Shown here piece by piece: positions 21,297-31,192 of a stretch of 64,000 bases of DNA (its first letter is position 1; each line of letters starts with the position of its first letter). Position numbers and translations under genes: made by a program. The DNA comes from Selaginella moellendorffii (taxonomy: Eukaryota; Streptophyta; Lycopodiopsida; Selaginellales; Selaginellaceae), in contig NW_003314323.1 of assembly GCF_000143415.4 (NCBI RefSeq), positions 252,499 through 316,498 on the forward strand. Direction: 5' to 3'. The notes below the pieces were generated by a model, which had not been told where the DNA came from, did not search any database, and saw only the letters and a program-made list of their open reading frames with translations.

Positions 21297-22080
21297 TCAG
21301 CCAGTGATGAGAGCGTAAAGTGACAATTCCAAAGATTCCCTGGCCAAGTGCCTGATGTCCAGTGCCTGGATAGAGAAAATGAAGAGAAGAAGAACCAAAA
21401 AGGAAACTCCAGATAATAGAAGAAAGATCTAGATTTCTTATACCTTGCTGCGAATGCAAAGGCTAGCCATGGCTGGACGGTTCTTGGATCCCGGTCCTGG
21501 CACCGATAATTCTCCCCGATCGATCGAGATTGTCGCGTCCTGGACGAGCAGCTGGTGCTGCCGCAAGATCCACAGCACGCTCAGCAGCAATCCCTCGCGC
21601 ATACTGCAGCTCATGCTCAAGAACTTGGATTCACAGATGTGGAGCCCCACGGGGCCGCCACCACGATCCATCACCGGCAGCGAGGAGCTTGCGATCATCA
21701 AATTCCTTGATTTACAGCGGCGTCGATCCTCGAGCACGGATTTCCTGAGCGCCAGCTCCTGGATTTGGCGCTGCAGTGACTGGATCAGCGCCATTGCCTC
21801 GGCGATGACCTCGCATCGATCCATCTGTACAGCAAAGAAGCAAGCAAAGCATTTAGCCCTTTGTTTGTTCTTGGCTGAGAATCCTAGCGATCGATCGAAT
21901 GTGATGGATGGAGCGAGAGATTACTACCTTCCAGGATTGCGATTGGAGCGGTAGCAGCACGCGCAGTCGATCATACAGCTCCTGGACCTCCTTCCGCCAC
22001 TCGCGCTCCGACCAGATGTGATTGATCCGCTGCATGTAACTCCGGCTCCGCCCTCCCTGCGCCGGAATTAGATGATCCAT
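21297..22080 (-). CDS. bHLH transcription factor with ACT-like C-terminus (pair 2), altered basic region
   Basis: Exons 22080-21928, 21824-21444 and 21365-21297, all phase 0, predicting 200 aa. Introns are 103 and 78 nt. The N-terminus is short. The basic region is HIWSEREWRKE: His and Glu of the E-box reader are kept, but the usual Arg before the last Arg is Trp (TGG where the paralogues have CGA/CGG-type Arg). Helix 2 starts exon 2 (DRCEVIAEAMALIQSL). The C-terminal region matches the other two copies (LHICES, SVLWILRQHQLLVQDA, ALDIRHLARESLELSL). It is diverged from copies 1 and 3, which resemble each other. A MYB lies 192 bp upstream on the same strand. It should be nuclear. DNA binding may be weakened. 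Confidence 0.87.
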
Positions 22081-22272
22081 GGTCGCGATCCTCCTCCTCT
22101 CGCGCGAAATCTTCGAAATCTTTTGGAATAGTCAGATCCAAAGGAATTATAAATATTCCGAACTTTCTTTCCAGGGAATCACACCGTACGCACGGTGTTG
22201 AAGCCCAGACTTGTGGTACGATGCTTGCAATGCCCGTGATCTGGGCGAAGTCCGTGGATCATGCCTTGGCTT

Positions 22273-23033
22273 CTACCTCATGAAGAACTGCCAGACGACG
22301 CAGCCAAGATCGCCATCCATCATAGGGCTTTGACCGTCTGATTGTAGCGATGCTGATGATCCAGCACTAAACTTCGCCGCTGGAGACGAGGCTGGTTCTT
22401 CTGCTGGATCGCTTTGGAGGAGGTGAGTATCGCGAAACTCTTCTCCTGCGGGGTCTGGAATCTCCGGCGTGGGAGGAGATGGAGGTGGGTCGCTTCTTTC
22501 ATGATCTTGAGAAACGGATGAGTGGGCTACAAGTGCCTTGTTCCTGATGCGCGAGTTCCACTGGTTCTTCACATCGTTGTCTGTTCGTCCGGGAAGCTGG
22601 GAAGCAATGTAAGCCCACCTGTGATTGATATCAGTGATGAGGATAAAAAAGTGATGGTGCCGGATCAAACACCTGTTTCCAACAAGCCCATGGAGCTCGA
22701 TGAGCTTTTGATTCTCCTCGTCGCTGAATTTCCCACGTTTAAGGTCCGGCCTCAAGTAGTTCATCCACCTTAGTCTACAGCTCTTCCCACTTCTTTGGAG
22801 CCCTGCAAGAAAGCAGCGAAATCAGTCCTATAGAAAACTGAGTGAGTGAGATCGTCAATCAAACCCGCAAGCTTGGGAACAGTGGTCCATACGTTTCCAC
22901 ACCCGTGCTGCAGTATGAAATTCAGCAATAGCTCGTCCTCTTTGGGTGACCACAGTCCCTTCCTCACGATCGAGCTCGAGCTCGTCGCGCCTCCCAATTC
23001 ATGATCGTCGGGTTGTTCCCTTCTCGAGACCAT
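22273..23033 (-). CDS. R2R3-MYB transcription factor (pair 2)
   Basis: Exons 23033-22865, 22802-22673 and 22618-22273, predicting 214 aa. Introns are 62 and 54 nt at the two classic R2R3-MYB positions (after the Ala-Gly of R2, and after Gly-Asn-Arg of R3). R2 spans about residues 24-74 ([32 protein letters not shown]), and R3 about 77-125 ([35 protein letters not shown]). The repeats resemble plant S13/MYB61-type factors more than the flavonoid type, and the R3 bHLH-contact signature of MBW-type MYBs is not met. The tail is Pro/Ser-rich and ends [16 protein letters not shown], a motif shared by all three MYBs here. Nuclear DNA-binding regulator. Targets are unknown. Confidence 0.9.
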
Positions 23034-23844
23034 GGATCGGTGAAGAACTTTGTGACAAGGATTTCAAAGAAGATGAATTCATTTCAAGCTTGCTCTTTTG
23101 GTCATGGATCAAACTCATGGAAGGACAATATCAGTTGACACACATTTCTCACATTCCAACCACCATACACAAAAACACGGTAATGTTTTCATTTTTTTTC
23201 TTCTTTCTTCTTCTTTTTGTCCCAGCTTCATATTAAGAATCTGACAATAACTTTATTTTCTACTGTCCCAAGGTACAAAGCTTGAAAGTCCTTTCCGCAA
23301 GCTGGCCCTTTGACAGAGATTGCAAGATTGAGGCCAATGTTTTAGATCTATAGTTCTGAGTACAGTGTTTCACCTTTTTTGAGTCGTAATACCTTAAGAT
23401 GAAATTACTATATAAAAATAAATTCTACAAATCCAGTTTCTAAAATCTTTTTTGTGACAGAGAAATGATTAAAGAAATGCATTATGTCAAGTAACACATA
23501 TTGGATTATAACTCATGCTTGAAAATTTCATTTCAAAATATATACCATCTTAGCAGTATATGTCAAAACAATTAATATGCATCACAGAATGTTTTTCTTA
23601 GAAGAAAATCACTCAGCTTGAAATAATTTTAGTATTTTCTTTTTAACAAAGAATAGCATCATTTCAGAAACGTTTAGGTTCAGGTTTAGTAATGGGGATT
23701 AGTATAAGTATATTCTAGGCATAAAAAATCACCATTTTTTTTATAAAAGGGAGAAGATGTGGAAGTGGTGGTCATAGCAGCAAAGTATGGATATAGTTTC
23801 CTCCAATTTTCATGCTTGAACTTCACACCCAACACCTGATAAGG
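23034..23844. other. Upstream region of MYB pair 2, no gene seen
   Basis: AT-rich, no convincing gene. Its first few hundred bases are the presumptive promoter of the minus-strand MYB. A pyrimidine tract lies near 23,188-23,222. No repeat relationship was found except at its right edge with the inverted block. Confidence 0.5.
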
Positions 23845-24320
23845 TGATAGAATTTCCACTCTCCAATCATTTTCCAAAACTAGAAGTGATAAATGGTCAA
23901 AGACTAAAAGAGAGAGTCCTAAAGAATGAGATTCATTCCCCACTAATGTGTCCATGCTTTCTCATAGAGGTGGTGACAATCCTATTAGATATGGACTAAC
24001 TTTGGTTTACAGGATTTTGATACACTATGAAATTCTTTCATTTCTTTGCATCCCCCACATTAATATAACTACTTTTAATTAAGAAATTTTTTTAATTGCA
24101 AACATGCTGTGCAGCAATATAATTTCTCATTTTTATTGCCTTTAAATTTCAATTACCAGTTTTTTTTTCTTCGCATTAGAGATTAGCTTTAAAAGTAAAA
24201 ATAAAGCAATAAAAGATGGGTCTTATTAACTATTTCTGTACCTTCACTTTAAATGAACTTGATAATAGTATATATTTAATTCAGTTAATTTAAAAATTAA
24301 TGTATTCAATGGATCTATAT
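23845..24320 (-). repeat. Duplicated block, copy B (inverted relative to 3,871-4,350)
   Basis: The reverse complement of this stretch matches 3,871-4,350. An ATG frame beginning at 23,955 on the minus strand is shared with copy A (4,234 plus) for about 45 codons (start MDTLVGNES) and then diverges at the block edge. The microsatellite at 24,320-24,400 is on the opposite side from that in copy A, as expected after inversion of block plus microsatellite. Confidence 0.85.
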
Positions 24321-24335
24321 ACATATATACATGTG

Positions 24336-24388
<53 letters not shown>

Positions 24389-24402
24389 ATATATATATAT
24401 AT
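24320..24402. repeat. TA/TG microsatellite
   Basis: TATACATA and TATATATA units around a (TG)n run (about 24,352-24,381). Counterpart of the TA repeat at 3,727-3,870. Confidence 0.93.
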
Positions 24403-24407
24403 GATTG

Positions 24408-25198
24408 GAGCACATTATTTATATGCACATAGATCGAGAAGCTGTTTTCTCGCCGAGCATTTCTTCGTACGTCAGTTTGCCTCAAGATCAATCTTAAGGG
24501 ACCAATCGATTGCAGGTTCCATCCACCATCCATGCTGCTCCCAGGACACCGTGCGATTTAACGATTCTGCTCAACGACACCTGGCACGAGTTGATTCAAT
24601 GCCCAGCTCTGTCTTCCAAGCTGGCTGGCATTGCATGCCAGCAGCTTTCCCGGAAAACAGTTTGATGGGGCAATCTTTTTTCACAGGATCAAGCATTTAG
24701 CTGCTTGTCAATCACTTTAATTTACATCGATCTCTTTCGATTGTGTACACTTGATCAGCGTCGATTGTGCAAACACTTCAACATTTTGGCAGCCAGCTTC
24801 TTGTTTCGAAGACCGAGCTACAAAACTTTGAAAAGTATCAACACTCAAAGCAATTTATTTGAAATTCTCCTTTCTGGAAGGAGAGTTTTATGCGTTCAAG
24901 CTGTTTTTCCTCTTTTGACACTAAGCTCTTTTTCTTTTTTCTATGAGTTCATCTCTGGAACTTTGTGATTTCTGCAAGTATCTCTCGATTCCAAAAAGAA
25001 AACCAACCGCAATACAAATTCAAAGAACTTGCTTGCCCCAGAAATACAAACACAGATATTTCAAACTGATAACTGCAAACTTGGAGGAGTTGAGAACACT
25101 CTCGCGGACTACAACATCCAAAAGAAAAGGAGTTTATGCTCCAGCTGGTTCTGCGTCTCCATGGTGGCATGCAAATCATCGTCTCATGTTTTGGATAT
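24408..25198. repeat. Duplicated 3' flank of the bHLH gene, copy B
   Basis: Matches 4,385-5,153 with scattered differences. No gene of its own is seen. On the minus strand it is the 3' flank of the pair-3 bHLH. Confidence 0.8.
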
Positions 25199-26005
25199 TT
25201 AAAACTTGTTCACAAAACTTTTTAGCGATGACTCCAAAGACTCCTTGGCGAAGTGATCGATGTCCAAGGCCTGCAAATCCACAGACAAAATCCTAAGAAA
25301 ATCAATGGAGAGATGGAGAAACCTTGGCACGGATGCAGATGCATGCGACGCGCGAAGCATCATCGACCGAGACGGACGCGTCCTGAACAATCAGCTGGTG
25401 CTGGCGCAGAATCCACAGCACACTCAACAAGAGCCTGGCCTGCATCCTGCAGCTCATGTTGACGAACACATCCGACTTGCATATGTGCAGCCCCACGCTA
25501 GCACTCGATCTCGCTGCTGCCGCCATCGTCATCGCATTCCACTTGGGCTTGGAAGGATCCATGGCGGCGCTCTTGCGGTGCTCGAGCAGCATGGATCTCG
25601 TCGCCGACAGCTCCTGGACTTGATTCTTGAGCGATTGGATGAGCTCCATCGTCTCCTGCACCACTCCGCATCGATCCATCTTTCCCGTGCAGCGCAAACA
25701 ATCATTGAGTGATCAAGCAAAGCACAAGTGTGGATTGATCAGGATACCTTTGAGGCTTCCGTTGTTGGTAGCAGCGACCTCAGCCGATCATACAGCCCTT
25801 GCAGCTCTTTCCTTCGCTCCCTCTCCGACCATATGTGATTGATCCGCTGCGCGTACGTCCGGGTCTTTCCCTGCGCAAGCATCGCCGGGCCCAACCCAAT
25901 GCGCGGATTGATGCTAGCAGCATTCAAGGGGCAAACTCCATGATCCAGAAACACGGGAAGAAACTGACTCAAGCTTGAGCCCTCGCGCTTGACAGGCTTC
26001 ACCAT
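25199..26005 (-). CDS. bHLH transcription factor with ACT-like C-terminus (pair 3)
   Basis: Exons 26005-25748, 25679-25323 and 25270-25199, each the same length as in the pair-1 copy, predicting 228 aa. Introns are 68 and 52 nt. The basic region HIWSERERRKE is intact. Helix 2 and the C-terminal ACT-like region are as in pair 1, with a small number of replacements (for example SLESSLKSFVNKF at the end). Located 444 bp downstream of an intact R2R3-MYB on the same strand. Nuclear dimerising regulator. Partner and targets are unknown, but the conserved neighbourhood suggests functional linkage with the MYB. Confidence 0.9.
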
Positions 26006-26331
26006 TGATCGTAAACTTACACTCGAATGTGGTCGTCTAGAAGAGAAACTCTCGCCCTCGAGAACTTACACTTGCTCTTACAATCAAAAAGGACTTTCTC
26101 CCCTCCACCAATCTTCTCGACCGCTCCCCCACCACCTTTCGGTGGTGTAGTTATGAAACGATCGGCGTGGATGTTGGATACTACGCAACATCTACGCCGA
26201 GCATATATTTGCTTTTGCCAGCCAGCACAAGACACGGTTATCATTTTAACGACAGATAATCTCTTTAATGCCAAACAAACCACTTTATTTTGATGAAATA
26301 GATTGGCAAGAAAGAGATGCTCTTTAATATC

Positions 26332-26409
26332 TCCTCTCCTCTCTGTCTCTCTCTCTCTCGTATAGATGCTACTCTCTCTCTCTCCTCTCTCTCTCTCGTA
26401 TAGATGCTA

Positions 26410-26450
<41 letters not shown>
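26332..26450. repeat. CT-rich microsatellite with TATAGATGCTACT units
   Basis: (CT)n tracts separated by three copies of a TAGATGCTAC unit, lying at the 3' end of the MYB gene. The last unit contains the MYB stop codon (26,450-26,452). The unit appears to have been copied from the end of the coding sequence by slippage. Confidence 0.85.
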
Positions 26451-27367
26451 TAGATGCTACTGCTGCTACCGCTGACACTGTGGCAGAAGCTCAAATCCAG
26501 GCACTCGTCTTGCAGCTGGAGCTCAACCAGCGCTCGCAGAGGACATGCCTCGCCGCACAGCAAGCAGTCGCCGCTAGAAGTGGTGCTGGCCACCGCCAGG
26601 TGATGATGATCCAAAAGGTGGACACCAGTGCTGCTGATGCTGCTGCCATTGCTGCTGATGCTGCTGCTGCTGCTCTCGTATGCCATACCGCTGCAGGAGC
26701 TTTGCCAGACAATGCAACCCAGATCGCCATCCATCATCAATCGCTGTGCTTCCTCAGCTCCCTCTAAGCTCTTCTCACTGTCTTGGCGAGGGAGTGCTGT
26801 TTCACTTGTGATCGAAGAAGAACTTCTTCCAGAGCTGCTAGAACTCCTCCCCTTGGCCTTGAATCTGACGCGGGAGTTCCAATGGTTCTTGACATCGTTG
26901 TCCGTTCTCCCAGGAAGTTGAGTAGCAATGTAAGCCCATCTACACAACGAAGGGAGAGATGTCGATCCGAAGCCAAACACTCGAGCAAAAGTAAAGTACC
27001 TGTTTCCAACCAATTCATGCAGTCGACAGAGAGTTTCCTCCTCCTGCTCGCTGAATTTTCCGTGCTTCAACTCCGGTCTCAAGTAGTTCATCCATCTCAG
27101 CCTGCAACTCTTGCCAGTTCTTCGCAGGCCTGGAACTCGAAAAGCCACACAACAACAATCGGTCATCAGAAACTTGCAAATTCCAACTCTGGAAAGCTTA
27201 CCTGCAAGCTTGGGCACGGAGCTCCAGACTTGATATCCATACTGCAGGATGTGCTTCCTTAGAAGCTCGTCCTCTTCAGGAGACCAGAGTCCCCGCCGCA
27301 GTTTGCTGGACACTGCAGCATCGTCTCCCTCGTACTCTTGTTTCGAGGCTGTCTCAACTGAACTCAT
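26450..27367 (-). CDS. R2R3-MYB transcription factor (pair 3)
   Basis: Exons 27367-27202, 27129-27000 and 26939-26450, predicting 261 aa. I chose the ATG at 27,367; the frame is open upstream but has no ATG. Introns are 72 and 60 nt at the standard R2R3-MYB sites, and both keep frame without stops. R2 is near residues 23-73 ([32 protein letters not shown]). R3 is near 76-124 ([35 protein letters not shown]). The tail is Ser-rich with [12 protein letters not shown] and LLDHHHLAVASTTSSGDC. Repeat sequence is S13/MYB61-like. Nuclear regulator. Intact paralogue of the split MYB of pair 1, and its uninterrupted CTCCT (26,844) is the empty-site reference. Confidence 0.92.
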
Positions 27368-27708
27368 CCTCCCAACTTCCAGGAAATCGGAAGCAAACAC
27401 CCCGACTTCCAATCCAAGCTCTCTACGAAGGAATTGTTCCCCCTTCTGCTGTTTCTTTGTCCTTTTCCAACTTGAAAACGATCCAAGTCATGACAAGGGA
27501 TCGGGTGACACACATTTCTCAGGAATTTAGTAACACGCTTCATGCAAGGCATCTTTCTCTGTGCCCCACACGGTGCCTTTTCTCTTAGCTTGTGTCTGGA
27601 TGAGGCTCTGCAAAGCTGGAAAGTTCTCACCAGAAAAAAGAGTGAGAGATCAGAAATGCGCGAGAACAACAGAACAACTTACACTTGCGATGATTCCTGC
27701 GTCGGCAG

Positions 27709-28867
27709 TCAGGAGCCGGACAGCTTGGAGCAGTGGCGGTCGTTTCCCAGCTTCCTGCAGTTGAAGTAACCACACCGGTTGAGCAGCTCCAAGGTTTGGC
27801 TGCTGCTAGAATTGCTCGCAGCCAGCAACGTATCGTCTTCCTCGTAGACAACGTAGGGAGCTTGCTCATTCGGCCTGGAAAGCAACCGCTCCGCTCCTTT
27901 CAGCACATGATACTCCCAGCCCTGGACGTCGACTTTCAGCAGCGAGACACGCATTTCGTCTGGGATCACGGAGTCCAGGGTCAGTGTTGCGACCGTAAAC
28001 GGAACCACGCGATTGCTTTTGAAAGCAAGCTTTGCTCCTGATAGCGAAACGGCGGAGTTGTCAAGCCTCCCAATCACCTATGAGAACAACAAGGTATGTA
28101 AAGAGCTAAAAACAAAGAGTACTATGTAGACAAAGCAGCCGAAATAAGTTTAGCAATGCAGGAAGAGGAGGTGTTCTTCTCATCTAGAACTACCATTATC
28201 ACGCAATGCAGTAGTTTAGTAGTATGTTCTATCATGCAAGACAACGCTAAGAGATCGTGATCTAAGACAGTAGCACGCACTGCAAGAGCTTTGCCAAGAG
28301 AACAATCTTTCCAAGTACCTTGTGGAGCGTAATGCTTCCCGGAGTATCAGACACGGCCGCGTGAAAGAGCTTGACGACGCTTCCAGCTCTGTTCAAGTAG
28401 ACACCATCGCAGAGCTTGTTTAAGTTGTCCACCACTGGCTCAAACGCAAGAACCCTAAACCCCATCGCCGCGGCAGCGAATGCAGCCATTCCAACGTTCG
28501 CTCCCACATCCACCACGACTCCCTCGCCCGGATTCCTGCCCTCCAGAATTTTCTGCACCGTCTCGGAGATCTCCGGCTTCTGGAACAGCTTCCCCTTGAT
28601 CACGCGAAGGAAATTGCGATTCGGCCTCTCCGCGCTGCCTAAATCCGCGATCGAGATGAAGAAGGGATACCTCACGCCTTCGATCTTGTTCGCGAACACC
28701 GGCCATCCCTGCTCCGATCTCTCGCACGAGTACTCCGGGAATGCGCCGCCGATCCTAGGCGCCGATCGCTCCCTACCGCCCTCTAGAACCCTAAAGAAGA
28801 GATAGATCAATGCAGCGCAGGCGGCACACCAGAACACCAGAGCCTTGTGTTCTCGCCGGGCTCGCAT
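27709..28867 (-). CDS. FkbM-family SAM-dependent methyltransferase, membrane-anchored
   Basis: Exons 28867-28319 (183 codons) and 28077-27709, one 241-nt intron, predicting 305 aa. I chose the ATG at 28,867 because it gives a short Arg-rich head followed by a single membrane segment (residues about 9-26, ALVFWCAACAALIYLFF), a type II topology. The SAM-binding motif is VVVDVGANVGMAAF at about residue 115 with the following Glu (LAFEP). Exon 2 carries the second conserved block LLKVDVQGWEYHVLKGAERLL, typical of FkbM. The family methylates hydroxyls of small molecules or glycans. For plant members a Golgi role is plausible, but the substrate is unknown. The start codon is 151 bp from that of a divergent FHA gene. 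Confidence 0.88.
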
Positions 28868-29018
28868 GGTATACTCTGCAAATTTAGGGCCTGTCCGGAG
28901 GATCGAACCCTCAACTAACACGATCCAACGGCTGGTAGTTAAAAGCCGTGGGATTGACATAAGCCCTTAAAGCCCTGCGCGAGAGATCGTAGAGTCGAGA
29001 GAGGAGAGGATTGACGCA

Positions 29019-31192
29019 ATGCCGCCGGGTAGCGATCGCAGCGATCGGAGTCGCGCAGCGGATGAAGCAGTGGGAGAACAGAATTCCAATCCCTGGGGAG
29101 CGCTTGTGGCAGTGTCGGAGAGCGCCAAGCAGCGCGATCGGGTAAGATTTCTCTCGCTCTCTCGAAATATTTCGCTCGGCGCTCACGCGCTTTCCAGGTG
29201 GATATGATGCTATGGCGCCCGGAGCATATGCTGGGACGCACTGTCCGCGAGAAAGAGTTCCTCTTCTCCGAGCCAGGGATCAGCGGTCTACATTGCACGA
29301 TTTCCAGGAGGAAAGCCGATGGCGAGGAAGGGTTTGTGACCTACATCAAAGATTCGAGGTAAATAGAGCGCTCTTGAGCATCGCTTGATATGGAGTGTGT
29401 GATTTCCAGCTTGAATGGGACCAATGTCAATGGCCGGAAGCTCACGAAGAACGTGGAAGCAGTGCTCAAAGACGGGGACTTGGTGTCTCTGTTGTACGTG
29501 TCCAACCTTTACTCGTATCTCTATCGGGATCTCGCCTCGGCAAAGCGAAAGGCCGTTTCTGGGGAGAATGACGAGAACAAAAGGCCAAAGAAGGACAAAG
29601 GCATACAAATCTGTGAACCTTTGGCGGCGCATGGTGGCACTCAGGTTGGTTGGCGATGTTTTGCTGCTTGCTGAAGTAGCGACTTTCTCAGGATGCGGGA
29701 CTAGAGCTACGAACAGCGGAAGAGTACAAGATGAAGCTGGAAGAAGCCTTGCGAGAGTAAGACGAAATGCAAAAGTGTCGAGCTCCATCTGAGCGCTTAA
29801 CTTTTTTTGCTCTGCAGAAATGCGGCGCTAACAGAAACGCTGGAGAAGAAACTCCAAGAGGAAAAAGAGAAATGGGAAGATGAGAAGCGCAGAGAGGCGG
29901 AGGCTCTGGAACAAAAAACTGCAGATCTTACGAAGGCAATTAACAAGGAAAAAGGCCTTTCCGATTACCTCAAAGAGGTCTGCAGGAACGATCCAAAAAG
30001 TTTTTTAACTTTGCAAATTCTTACAGGAGCTGAGAAAGATTCGTCAGCGCATCGACGAGATCCTGGAATACGCTGTAAACTATTTCTCAAGGCTCTTGTG
30101 CTTCTAACTTTACAATGGTGTTTCGTTAGAGGAAGACGAACAATTCAAGCAATGGCGCTGAAAATGCTGCATCTGTTGAGGGCCAGCTGAACGAACGCGG
30201 CGCTTTAAGGTTCGATTGCTTCTTTTCTTCCATACTGTTTTCTAATCTACACCGTCACCGTCACGACCAGGGAAATTGGAGTGAACGCGCGAGGATTGGA
30301 TCCCGGGATGATGGAGGCCGTCGCAGGGCCCAGCAGATACAGGGGAGAAGATTCTTCTGGTCTACCGGGAGCAGGGGGTGATGCTGCTTTGGACGTGCGT
30401 TACAAAGAATTCAAGCTCACGACGAGCGAGAGCATGCCGTACGTGCCTGAGGACTCGGACGAGGTGAGAAACAGGCTCCGGCGCGCCGCAGCACCACTCA
30501 CGTCGGCCGACCTCCGAGCTAACGAGAGCTTGCCGAAGACGTCCAACGATGAAGAAGCGAATGTAGGAGGCCGGGGTGGTGAAAAACTGGCTTCAGTGGC
30601 TCCAGCGGCGGCACAGGCTACGAGAAGAGGTCGCCGTCACTCGTCCGACGTGAGATCCGACGCGAGATCACCGGTGCCGGGCGACGAGGTAGTTGGCCCG
30701 ATGCCAGCCGAACAGGGACAGGGAGAAGATGTCGCTCTGGTGGAAGGCCCTCGTGTTCTCCAGGCAGGAGCTGGAGTTTTGGCGGCGGCGGCAGCACAGG
30801 CCGGGCACGGTGGCAGCCAAGTCGGGAACTCGGACACACAGCCAGGGGGTGCGCATCCCGTGGAAGAGCTGCTTGGATACAGCCAGACGCAGCAGCTCGA
30901 GGAATTCACGCAGTTTGGCCCAGCTCTCCCACAGCGTCCTCCTCGTCCACGCATGATTCAGGTACTCACGGAGGAAGCGCGAACTCTGCACAGGATCATC
31001 TTCAATGGACAAGAGATGCTGTAAGTACGATGCTCTAGGCGGCGGGATTTTGATCTGGTACCTCGTTTTGCTTTCGGTTGTTTCTTCCCCTTCTTTTAGC
31101 AGACTGATCGGTGTGGTACATACTTCTTTATAACTTCTTTCAGCGAGATCGAAGAACGAACTTTACACAGCGGGATAGGACTGACGGGCTAA
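29019..31192 (+). CDS. FHA-domain protein with central coiled coil
   Basis: Nine exons: 29019-29141, 29198-29358, 29410-29644, 29692-29756, 29818-29977, 30027-30074, 30130-30209, 30271-31020 and 31144-31192, predicting 556 aa. All joins keep frame. The last uses the consensus donor GTAAGT at 31,021. The FHA domain is at about residues 45-115 (GRTVREKEFLFSEPGISGLH, KDSSLNGTNVNGRKL), with the Gly-Arg, Ser, Asn-Gly phosphothreonine-pocket residues. Next come a basic NLS-like KRPKKDK, a charged coiled coil (residues about 195-265) and a long Gln/Gly/Ala-rich tail. FHA domains bind phosphothreonine peptides in nuclear signalling or RNA processing. No further domain names the function. Confidence 0.85.

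Noticed and set aside
20920-21459. Single 179-codon minus-strand frame spanning bHLH and MYB sequence, suggesting a fusion protein
   Set aside because: It reads the bHLH last exon in the wrong frame before entering the MYB fragment. The pieces belong to two neighbouring genes.
27368-27412. N-terminal extension of the pair-3 MYB
   Set aside because: The frame is open but starts without ATG. The first ATG is at 27,367, just before the conserved part.
28868-28960. N-terminal extension of the FkbM protein
   Set aside because: It would begin at a non-ATG codon. The ATG at 28,867 gives a normal type II membrane anchor.
28885-28985. tRNA-like segment (minus strand, GGTTCGATCC T-loop-like)
   Set aside because: The T-loop consensus is present, but no proper acceptor stem, D-arm or A box could be placed.
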